Positions 37,901 to 48,100 of a DNA stretch of 64,000 bases are shown here, one piece after another (the stretch's first letter is position 1; every line of letters begins with the position of its first letter). Both the position numbers and the translations under genes were made by a program. This DNA comes from Chondrilla cf. caribensis (taxonomy: Eukaryota; Porifera; Demospongiae; Chondrillida; Chondrillidae), in the NCBI GenBank assembly GCA_964020155.1, contig OZ026567.1, positions 1,259,693 to 1,323,692 on the forward strand, given 5' to 3'. The notes beneath the pieces were generated by a model. The model worked only from the letters and a program-made list of their open reading frames with translations, ran no database searches and was not told where the DNA came from.

Positions 37901-38191
37901 TATTAGCTGTTCATGAGCTTGAGCATCAACAATAGTTCTCTGTTGAGAATAACCTATCTCGATGGATCTCTCCAATGCCTGTATGAAGGCCTCATAGGTC
38001 GAATGCAATCGGATTATTTCCAATAACCTTTCTATTGCAACCACAGGTTCATCTTGTGCGAGTTCTTCCAATTCTCTTCCTTGTTCTTCACTGTACAAGT
38101 TGGTTTCAACAGCTGCCTGATTCAAAAGATCATATTTGAGAAAGCTGGCGAAGAGCCTCTTCTTTTTGACCAATGACTTTAGGGGGTCCAT
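31925..38191 (-). CDS. 5' half of the chimeric gene: CARD-like domain, linker, truncated coiled-coil head, joined to the 3' ZU5/Death half
   Basis: Exons 37862-38191, 37720-37791, 37509-37586, 35579-35734, 34102-34437, 33383-33472, 32000-32055 and 31925-31946. The CARD exon matches CARD-2 copies (MDPLKSLVKKKRLFASFLKY). The 34.1 kb exon is a fusion: it opens like the coiled-coil exon (GKHSGVYSNNHP, then NYGMGKADSNIE) but after RKRLRDSIGNM switches to the tail of a linker exon (DSQSWGCVRTPSDTIYEQ) with that exon's donor. The next exon is RS-rich (RQRSLRQHHSFGKYQ). Exons of 56 and 22 nt, relatives of the usual RS-rich exon and 21-nt microexon, sum to 78 nt and are read in another frame. All phases then join the exon at 31490-31831. 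With the 3' half the total is 2997 nt, 998 codons plus stop. Expression as one transcript is not proven. Confidence 0.6.
32243..32935. repeat. dispersed repeat, copy 1 of an inverted pair
   Basis: It starts CAGTGGCATCGGAATAGGGG and ends near TTTCTAAAATTTAATAC. It is the reverse complement of 37082-37405, which lacks the middle 330 bp. That middle contains AAAATTTTCGC-type MITE ends (about 32467-32590), so a nested insertion explains the difference. Confidence 0.65.
36305..36562 (-). other. conserved ORF-like segment in CARD-2 introns
   Basis: The minus strand reads MFLQESQKFNYIIAGDGIKA and FTISIKAAYTRPCIQVNSFT over 85 codons. The same segment occurs at 48180-48395 with small indels that break the frame. 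It is absent from copies A and B. It may be a captured exon or an element fragment. No family was recognised. Confidence 0.25.
37082..37405. repeat. dispersed repeat, copy 2 of an inverted pair
   Basis: Reverse-complement match to 32243-32935, ending GTTGCCCCTATTCCGACACC. It lies in the intron between the 35.6 kb and 37.5 kb exons of the chimeric gene. Together the pair could form a long hairpin in the pre-mRNA. Confidence 0.65.
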
Positions 38192-38427
38192 TTTTAGGTA
38201 ATGGATATAATCTCTAGATAATAATAGTAAATTAAATACAATAATAGGATCAAGTGTAATTATAGTATAGGACACAGGAACCTCTAGATCTGGTCTAAGA
38301 ATATAACAATATGTCTAGTCTATAATGCACATTATATACTGAATATGTGTCACATGAGCTATCAGTATGTACATAGTATGATGAACTGTGATGTATAACG
38401 TAGTATAATTATACCCTTATCGCCTGA

Positions 38428-38435
38428 TGACGTCA
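38428..38435. promoter_or_regulatory. CRE-like TGACGTCA upstream of the chimeric gene
   Basis: A perfect CREB/ATF palindrome lies about 240 bp upstream of the CARD start codon at 38191. Near 38481 GTGCGCATGTGC resembles an NRF1 site. The other CARD-2 copies do not show these in their upstream 300 bp. Function is inferred. Confidence 0.3.
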
Positions 38436-38731
38436 TACATCAATGGCACTGCCTGTGCAGTAAATTTGATACTTTCCCTGTGCGCATGTGCAGGTATCAG
38501 GTAAGTACCCAATTTATGCCTTAAAAGGGCAGTACATTCAAGTTGACAATTTTGCACCTCCCAGGAAATGAACATCGTCATAGCAATGAAACAACACAAC
38601 ACTAACACAGTAGAGCAACAGCAGCCGAGAGGAAACTGGAAATAAAAGTTAAAAGTCCAACAGTTCTTTAATGCCAACACTACTGTAGTTTCCTGCTATG
38701 TACCGCGATATTCAAAATCTGCTATGTATTC

Positions 38732-38860
38732 TCAATTGAATTCCTCAAAGTCATCATGATCAAAATCAAATTTGTATCTAGCCACTTTTGCCACCTCGCT
38801 TTCTACATTTTGTGGTGTTTCTTCCCAGACAGCTGACTCTAAATATTGCAGACACACAGA
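38732..38860 (-). CDS. possible terminal exon with acidic C-terminus, unknown
   Basis: After a good acceptor (gctctccagcctag) the minus strand reads VCLQYLESAVWEETPQNVES and then VAKVARYKFDFDHDDFEEFN before TGA at 38732-38734. The frame covers 43 codons. The sequence is single-copy here and looks protein-like, but no upstream exon or family was recognised. It could be part of a gene fragment moved by a repeat. Confidence 0.3.
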   Translation of the reverse strand, partial: SVCLQYLESAVWEETPQNVESEVAKVARYKFDFDHDDFEEFN

Positions 38861-39059
38861 CTAGGCTGGAGAGCAGAAAATCCGGGCTTGACAACAAAGC
38901 GGAGATACTCTCTGTGCATTTTAGAGCATTTATCTGGTGATAGATTACTAAATGTCCATGATGGGGGGAACACATTCAGCTACTGTGCGAGAATTGAGGG
39001 CATGAAGCTCTACTTTATACATATACACATACATATTAACTTATACATACTGCATTACC

Positions 39060-39770
39060 TTGTACAAGTTGTCGGTTGCTAGTAGTAAGAGAGTGTCCTG
39101 TCCACAGTTCACTTTTGGAGACGATCCTTACTGATATACCACTGTCAGGCAGGTGATATGTATTAATATGTCAGCCTCTAACTCTGCCGTAATTTATAAG
39201 CGTAACTGTAGAATGATCCGCCCATTTATTTCCCAGCAAGTACCACTCAGTTGGAGAGCTCATTTCCATGGTAACCAGTCGTCTTAGTGAAAGGTAATGA
39301 ACCACAAATATGACTATGAATAACATTATCATTGTCATGTTTTAGTATGACCTTCGTAGGTGGAGGGATACAAAGAAATGAACATGAAATATGTCTAGTC
39401 TATAACACACATAATACTTGGTATGTGTCAAATGAACCGTCAGTATGTACATAGTATGATACACTGTGAAGTATAATGCAATGCCTGTACTGCTTTAACT
39501 TGTACAAGTTGTCAGCTGCTAGTATAGTAAGAGAGTGTCCTGTCCACAGTTCAAATTTGGAGGTATTCTTCACTGATACACCAGTTTCAGGCAAGTGCCT
39601 AGGTAGCTATGTCAACCTATAACTCAGCGGTAATTTATAGGTGTAAATGTGGAATGATCCGCCCATTTATTTCCCTGATGAAGTACCTCTGTTGGAGAGC
39701 TCAATTCCATGGTAACCAGTCACCTTAGTGAATAGTAATGACCCACAAATATGACAATGAATAACATTAT
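39060..39770 (-). pseudogene. two tandem degenerate copies of the 15605-15865 exon-like ORF
   Basis: Copies at about 39060-39360 and 39440-39770 both keep the hydrophobic start (MLFIVIFVVHYLSL) and the ATDNLYK or AADNLYK edge before a donor-like site. Single-base deletions shift the frames between. The tandem pair arose by local duplication of about 380 bp. Confidence 0.5.
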
Positions 39771-39865
39771 CATTGTCATGTTTTACTTTATAACTTTTGT
39801 ATGTGAAAGGGTATAAGGAAATGATAATATTTAATGCTGCATATAACTATAAAATGTAATAATAT

Positions 39866-39890
39866 TATATATATATATATATATATATAA
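39866..39890. repeat. (AT)n microsatellite
   Basis: A run of about 25 bp of alternating AT upstream of hydrolase copy C's 3' flank. Confidence 0.9.
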
Positions 39891-40333
39891 TGATGCAATT
39901 GATTTCTGCTACTCTTATATTACTGTATAATAATTATGGAATTACATAAGGAAGGTACCATTATTATTAATTTTATCGGCAATAATATGGTTCACTGGAA
40001 TCATTGATAAATTTCTAATTGATGATATATACTATACTAGAATTACTGTGAGAGTGATTGCTCGTTATATAATTTTATACCATTGATTACTCCAGGCCTT
40101 TTCAGAAAATTTATATCTATACCTAGCTAATAATTAATTAAATTCAAATAATACACGGTTCCTTACCTTCTCATCATGCATGTATGTACAATTACATTTG
40201 ATACATGTATAAGTACATCAACAATTTAATTATAATACAACATGCAAAATGATCAAAATAATTCATTATACATGCAGTATTATAATATACATCAATGATT
40301 TGTAAGTAATAGTTCATTTCAACAATATTCTAC

Positions 40334-41610
40334 TCATACTGTTGAATTGTTAACAGAGTAATGTTCCCTCAGTCCGTCCACGTAGATCCACTCCATGACC
40401 CTCGCTGGGGAGAGGAGCTTGCAGCAATGCATACCAGCAGCGGCCTGGACATAGTAACGATCGAGAGTACATAAAATGACTGACGACACCTCAATAATGT
40501 CTCCTCCTGTTGAATTCTTTGCTTTGGTGTATACTACGTCAAGGTATTGTAGATCCACAGTGGTTATGCATTGTACGGCCCCCTATCCTTCACCATCACC
40601 ATTGGGACTCCGTATCGGGTGAAACGAGACAGTGTATCAGGACCGGCATTCTTCATAACCCAGTTGTAGCTTAAGCGATTCACCTCAGCACATAAAGAAG
40701 GACTGTCTGTAACATTGAAGTCAACCTTACCATAGCCAGCAGCCTCAAGGAATACCTGTCTTGACTTGACTTTTGCCCGGATCTCCTTTTAAATTAAGTT
40801 AACAGAATTTGAGAAGAAAACAGTGTCGATTTTGTCCCCTTCTTCATAGATGTTGTCCGACACAGTCTGCGAGTGTAGCACGCAGGAGTTGGATGGTTTG
40901 GAGTGTACATTGCAACAGTGGAGTAAGCGTTGTCGAAACTTATTTCTGCTTTCAAGTCTCGCTCTCGAACAAGGAGAGGCATACTGCCTGAAGCAAACTC
41001 AAAATGGTTCATTCCCTTGACAACAATTACAGGAAATGTTGCCACGGCAACCTGTCTGTCTGGTGCTATGGCAATCCTGTGATAGTACTCCTCCATCATT
41101 CTAGACACTCGATTCAATCCATCCAGTTCTCCCCCTATGGCCAAGGTAGGCACAGGATAGCTGTCGTTACGATGTTTACGAAGAAGATCCCGTTAGGATT
41201 TGACCTGCTGCACTCTTCGCATTGCTCTTTACGTAGTCCTGTAACACAGCTCCTCCAAGGGAGTGTCCACCGAAGACTCAGACCTTGACATCGGACTTCA
41301 TTCCTTGCGAAGACATGGCTTGCAATACGTTGGCAATGCCTTCGACAGAACTGGTAGTTCGACAATATCACCGAGAAATTGGGGGGTTCCTACCCAAAGA
41401 GGTTCGTTGCAGGCGTCTTGAATAGCTCTAGCGAGCGGAACGTACTGTTCAGGCTTTATCTGAGCTCCTTAGACAAGAACGAAAGCTGTTTCTTCGCCAG
41501 GAGTTTTCGTGGGATTTAGAATTACATGCACCGCTCCAGGCTCGACCAAGAAGAGTCAACGATAGGAATAATAGAGCTTTAGACATGATACATGAGACAT
41601 GATACGATGA
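40334..41610 (-). pseudogene. alpha/beta-hydrolase copy C, most complete length but frame-shifted
   Basis: It is the only copy with an ATG before the leader (MSKALLFLSLTLLGRAW). The middle has an in-frame TAG and single-base deletions around 41340-41480, so the GxSxG region is out of frame. The catalytic Asp (GGELDGL) and His (KGMNHFEFASG) regions are open in 40794-41153, followed by RDLKAEISFDNAYSTVA. After an acceptor at about 40790 the next exon reads VFLEAAGYGKVDFNVTDSPS and RYGVPMVMVKDRGPYNA, then meets TAA. A serine hydrolase with a secretory leader is the likely ancestor. This copy cannot encode it intact. Confidence 0.75.
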
Positions 41611-41764
41611 GATGAGGCTGCTGGTAATAGGTATATAACGAACAATAACAGCAGCACGAATCTTCAACCATAGATCTTCCGTACCTATATATCTATGTTC
41701 CAGCGGTAGATCCAGCTACGGTCACTCCTGGTGTGATGGAGTTGTATTGTGCATTTGACGTGAC

Positions 41765-41965
41765 GGTAGACAAAATGGCGGATGTTTTCTACAACTACAA
41801 TCGTTTGTACTTAAAACTTGTCGTTTTATTTACTTTGTATGATGATTTATATGCAGCGATCACAAAGTGTACCCCCAGTTTTGTTGGAAAAGATTCCGAA
41901 TTTCATGGAGAAAATCCTTCAAAGAACTGGACAGTTTTAGTAACAGAAATTTATCGTTTTCCGTT
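41765..41965 (+). pseudogene. hydroxylysine-kinase-like first-exon stub, copy C
   Basis: It matches 17420-17655 and 55800-55997 (CAAAATGGCGGATGTTTTCT; GAACTGGACAGTTTTAG). It ends at CGTTTTCCGTTTG where CARD-1 sequence begins. A deletion removes part of the exon present in copy B. Confidence 0.7.
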
Positions 41966-42216
41966 TGCAAGTCATTCAGGAAGCTGATGAATGCTTTAAT
42001 TGCCCCCTCTCTGTTATCCTTGTCCAGCTTGTTTAGGTAAACAACTTCCTGGGAACTCTGTAAGAAGTGCGTTTCGACAGCAGCCCTGTTGAACAGCTCA
42101 ATACAAAGGTGTTTTCTCACGAGCTCTTCCTGTTGTTGACTCAGTCCGGAGTGGGGTGCACTAGCACCCTTTAGCTTACACCCTTTTCCTCTACCGAAAC
42201 CAGTGAACCAAGCCAT
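41966..42216 (-). pseudogene. CARD-1 copy C, truncated
   Basis: It starts MAWFTGFGRGKGCKLKG and runs through LVRKHLCIELFNRAAVETHF and NREGAIKAFISFLNDLQTE. It is cut at the same kinase junction as copy B, so any translation continues into antisense kinase sequence. A shortened CARD protein is possible but unlikely to fold. Confidence 0.7.
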
Positions 42217-42239
42217 GTTTACTAGTACACACAATTGCA

Positions 42240-43384
42240 ACCCAGTAGGAGACTAGCTGCAACAGTTCACAGTTGCTACAGTAACTCCCTACATTGGTAT
42301 TACCTAGAAATTGTAGAGTGATACCTTTATTTTAGGTTTTTTATATAGGAACCAAGAACAGTATTAGTATTATACTAATAATACAAATTGTCAGTGAGTA
42401 TGATGTACTGTATATACTTTAAATTTGTATTAAGTGTTAACTAGTCTATGGGTACTGTACTCAGATAGTAATGTAATTTTCTGTACTATATATAGCTAGT
42501 TTCGGCACCTAACAAATGAAAAATGTATTCTACTGTATATTTATATCATCAACACTATAACCAATACATGTACGTACATACGTAGCCATATTAACTACTA
42601 TATTGGCTGTTTACACAGTACAATGTACTCACCTCTTATGGATGTGTATACTCCTGACTATAAACTAACTTAACAGAACTGATCAGTGCTAGTGTATTTG
42701 TATATACTAGTATACTACTATTTGTATATAGATCTGTACTAGAGGGAGTGGTATGTAGTACTTACTGTGTATTCAACCATGTGACTGTACATGTGAAAAT
42801 AGTGTATATTTATATGTGTTATGTGCTGTATGTTCACGTGCTGTGTGCAATTTGAAGTTATATTGAATTAGTGGGAATTCCCTTCATATCTCACCTAACA
42901 TGGTACCAATAATAACATGGGTGTCATGAAGAAGCCATGGTAATTATTGGTAAGAGATTGTCAGATCGGCCCTCGGATCAGGTCAGATCAGACAGCTGAG
43001 ATATTATCTAATATATACAATGTACTGCATCTGTAACATATCAATAGAGAATTACAATGCAGTGTGATATAAATATAATATAATATACATGCATGCACGC
43101 ATATTAATAATATTAATTTACTTAATCATATAATAATCATAGAATACTTGCATTATTATTACAGGGTCGTAGCTACATATATTGTTATTTATACAATATA
43201 CATACTGTTACTAATAAATGAATAGTACAACATAATTCGTACATGAAGTCATTTATAGCAATAACTACAATTAATAATGGCTAATAATGATTTTATTAAA
43301 TACGTATACGTAGTTGTTATTTTATTGCAATAATGTATTCTTACAATAAGCACTAGTAGAAATAATATGATTTTAATGATGTAA
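42240..43384. other. intergenic, duplicate of 5904-7700
   Basis: AT-rich sequence closely matching the interval downstream of CARD-2 copy A. It includes the AAGAG followed by gtgagta donor near 42635 and should hold the CARD-2 C 3' UTR. No coding exon was seen. Confidence 0.5.
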
Positions 43385-45151
43385 CTATGAATCTATTGAA
43401 TGATAAGGAGTTGGATGCTTCTTCTGTAGAGCCCGTTTTCTTTTCAGAGCTTCGAATCCTTCATTTATCATTGCCCTTAGTTTCTCTTCTTCCCTCTCTA
43501 CTTCCTCATCTATTGCCTCTATCCAATCCGCATCATTGCGTACCTTCCTTTCAAATTCCTCAAACCTTTTCTCCCAGGAAGTTTGCATATGTGTGACTCG
43601 CTGCTTAAGGTTTTCAAGGCTTGCACTGTATGTGTGGACTGTTGTAGCTTGATCATCTTCTGCTGATTTCTTATCCTGGTCTTTCTGAATGATTTTTTTC
43701 ACTGCATCCTTTTGTTCTTTAACCTGTCTTCTCAGCTCATCCACGTCTTGTTTGGTGGCTCCGTTTAGTTCTTCCAAGGTTTCGAGCTTCTCGGTGATTT
43801 CATTGATTTTTCCCATCTCTCTGCCAGCATCTTCCATCTTTTTATGGAGTTCATCCCATTCAGTTGGACCATCTTTATTGCCACGAAGCTTCAGATGAAT
43901 CTGTCCAATAGATCGACTATTGTCCTGTATTTCCCCATCCATTCTCTTCTGCCTCTTCCCCATTTGTTCAATCTGCTCTTGTGACTGTGCAATTTGCTTT
44001 TTAAGCCTTTTCTCAAGGTCATCGATCTCCCTCTTTTGCTCATCAGTTAGCAGTCTTTTTTCCTGAGACACATACTTATCCTCTTCTCGACGTGACGTTT
44101 CGGCTTGCATTGTCGCAGATTGTCTGTTCATCTGGTCTATCTCCTCTTTCATGCCTTTCAGAAGGCTGTGATACTGAGCCAGTGTAGTCTGCGCTACCTT
44201 CACATCAGAACGTAACAAAGCATTTGTACGTTTGAGCTCTTCGATTTCTTCCCAGGAGTTTTGATGTTTGGCTTCTGAGGCCTGCATTTTGCCATGTAGT
44301 TCTTTCACATTGCTCTGTGTGTACTCCAGATTGACTTTCTGTTGCTCTACTCGTGCATCTAGGTTTACTTGGTCCAATTTTATATCTGCCACTGCCTTTT
44401 CATGCTTTGGCTCTGGCTGTGGTTCCAAGTGACTGCCCTTCAATTTTTCTTGCAGTCCTGCTACTAAATCTCGAAGGCTGGCTTGTTCTTCAACATATGC
44501 ATCCATCGTGTTCTGTAGAGCTTTGGAAACTTTTATTTGCTCCTCTGTGCGTTCAAGGCTTTTGACTTCATTTCTTCTTAAAGTGGTTAGTTCTTCATGA
44601 AGTTCTTGTTGCTTCTTCTCATATGATTGAACTTTTGCTTGGAGTTTTACTTCCCTTTCTTTTATTTTTTCATTCTCTCTCTCTAATTCTTGGTATTTGG
44701 TCTGCAAACCCATCAACTCTTCCTTTCTTACCACATCCTCCTTATTACCAGTGGCTTCAAGTGCTGTCAATCTTTCTCCCATGCTTACTATTTTTTCCTG
44801 CAGCTTCGCCTGATTAGTGCTACTGACATCTTGATCTTTTTGAATGTGTTTTACATTAGTAGCAACAACGTTCACTTGGCTGACTTTGTCAGTGAGAGAT
44901 TCAATCTTCAATTTTTGGAAATCAATGTCTTTTCGCATGTTTTTAATTCTAACACTGGTTTCACCCATTGCATAATCCATCGAAGTTTTGGAGGCTGTTC
45001 GTGGGAGTCTAGGCCCTGCATCATCCTTATTCCACAAAACAGCCTGGTTATTTGCTGCATATGAAACACCAGGATGTGAACCCTAATGAATGCAGGATAG
45101 TACAATATATTATATATATATATATATAATATATAATAGTATAATAGTAAT

Positions 45152-45193
<42 letters not shown>

Positions 45194-48100
45194 TAGAAAT
45201 GCATGGCATATTCCATAAACTATTAAATACAGTATAGTATCTGATGGGATCTGAAATAAGGGGTATTATTGCATCAACAATCGATTCCGAGATAACCCTA
45301 CGAAGTTAAAACACTTGTACTAATCTACAGAAAGCAGCTTAATTTTTCAGTATAGCTGCTTTGGTTCCGAAGATATATGTGAAAGAATGTTACGTCAAAT
45401 TAAACCATGTTTTCGAGAAAAGGCGATTATATGCTTACTTCTGAACATTCCACATATCTTTGTATAATATGTGACGTCATCTCAGCTACATGATTTATGT
45501 GTTAAATTCCTTTGTGCACATACCCAGCGGTAACCACATAGCTGCTTATCAAATAAGATGGCACATTTCGATAGATAATAATCAGCCATAGCTCCAAAAC
45601 ACAAGGTCAAACAGTTACTGCGCTTTCAGGGAACCTTCTATTTAACATTCAGATTGAATTTTTTGCAGATAAAAATTTGAAACAATTATTACATGTAAAC
45701 ATGCTTTGACTCATATCTCTGTTTACACAACAGCATGATAATACCCCTTTACTCAGATCCTACCACATATAATTTCAAGTAAACTTTCGCAATGTTGTGA
45801 TTGTAGGAGTTTTTTAACTGCCCTCGGCCATCCCGTAACTCCTCTCGCCCCTATTCTATGTTTTATGAGGCACAATTAGGTCTGTGCTCTTTAAAGTATT
45901 TTAGAAAAATATATTAAAACCACTAGTGAATTTTCATTTTTGAGACATTCAAACAGTAATTAATAGGAAGTTGATGTGGGTTGTCTTAATCTTAATACCT
46001 CATCTACGGAATAGGGGTCCTGGCTGACTTATACTGAGTAATCAACATCCTATAATACTTATGAACCTATTGTTGGAGTTCATTCTGCTGAGAGAAAAAA
46101 AGAGAAAAGGGAAGAAACTGGCAGCCGAGGGACCTGAACCCAGGGTGTCTGGCTGAAGCCACCATAACCATTGAGCCACATGGAGGAGATTGTTACCTCA
46201 CTCAAAATAGCCAGGTGCTTTGACTGAACTGCTGTTAATTAATTAGTATACATATTGGTGCAAAATTAAAATGAATACCTGATTTTTTCTAAATTTTTGA
46301 CTTCGAGGTAGTGATCTCCAATTGTAACCTGATATACTCGCAGATGATACTCGATCTCTTGGATCCTGTTTGTGGTTCACAAAAATTAAAGTAACACTCA
46401 ACTTATGATCAAAAGTACGAAAATGTACATACACACAGTGTACACATCATACACAGATCTAGAACAGGCATTAAATTTTATGCATGTGCATGCATGTATG
46501 TAGTGTGGAAACCCTAACATTGCCTGTTACATGATAGATGGTGGGTACATGTAGTCATGTTGCAATAATTGTACCCAATAACATTAGGTAGTCATGCATG
46601 TCAGGTTTGAGGACTCCTTTGGCAAAATACCCTAAAATACTATGGATCTCACACCTCTTCTATAATGCATTTTGTAATACATGACATACGTACCTGCTCA
46701 TCTATATCAGGTAGCCTGCTGAATTCACTAGGATCACACAAGGATTGAGAGTCTTTTGGAACACGTTGACCTCCATAAATGTAGTGACTATCCTGTCAAG
46801 TACGGCACACATATTATTGTGACAATAATACTTGTAGTGGCTATATTTTGCATGTTTCCTATATTTGGTTCTAGTTATGTAATATTATTATTTCCTGTAA
46901 GCATCGTACTTCACTACTTTTCCACGCATGTGTTTGTATACACCCACACAGCTGGTGGTGTGCACCCACTGTACACGTGTTGTGAATATATAATATAGCC
47001 ACGTGTTTTTTGGCAAAGTAATAGTCAACGCATTTTGATTTTCTTGATATGATCGGTTGAATTCGCTGTCATTTCCAGCTCCTAAAGAAATCTTTTCTTA
47101 CCAAAATTTTCATCTGCATTCATAACGCTAAAGTACTTTCGAACATTTTGATGGGGCACATATTATTTACTATAGCCCGTCTTTGCTGGGTAAATGGTGG
47201 ATATACTTGAGTGTCAGGAAGTGATAATCTCGGGCTTCGCCCTCAGTATATTGTTTCCTGACATTCAGGTATATCCGCCATGTACCTAGCAAATGCGGGG
47301 CATAAATAATACATAAATATATCCGCTGTATATTATAGTGTAATCAATGTAAATTAATTGGCATACTTGTCTCATCTGTTCTCCATGGATGGTTTCTGGT
47401 ATTCTCCTACAAATGCCTCTGGGATCATATAGTGAAGAGGTTTCTTCTGGGATTGGGTGATGTCCACTGTGGGTACTATCAGCCATGTCACTTGCATCCC
47501 ATAGATAATCATCATCTTGGACCTATGTGTAGTACAGTATGTATAATGAAACACTGATGGCACAGGCCTTTTGAAGCATGTCAAATTCAAGGATATGTAC
47601 AGTGCTAGGAAACCTATTGTAAAGTGTCAAACATAGAAGGCTAAGCCATGTGGAAATCTAATGACTTTATGTGAAGAAGGGTTCGGAATGACTAAAAATG
47701 CAGAGCATTAGTTGAGCTACCACTGAAAGATCTGACGAGGATTAAAGGATAGACCACGCTCGAGAAGGCCGATACATATCAAAAGAATTTGCTATATATG
47801 TATTTTGGCAAAGCCAACATAGAGATGTTGGTCTGCTTATAAATATGCATTTACATTGCATTATGTAATATTTTGAAGCAAGCCCCAACCTGTCAGTCAA
47901 CACTAACACTTTGGGAAGGACACGTCAACTTATGGGGTCACATGATGTTTGATTTAAGAATGCCTTTACACTTAATAAGGTTATTCCCCTTTGTGGAAAT
48001 ACGTAATTCATTTATTCATTTATTATACAGTTTAGTATGGTTGATCCTGAGGCTTACTGATAATATGACTCTGCTGCGACAATTACTTTACCCCACACAC

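Noticed and set aside
46120..46185. Functional tRNA gene
   Set aside because: Box-like words are present but the acceptor ends do not pair and the body is followed by SINE-like tails.
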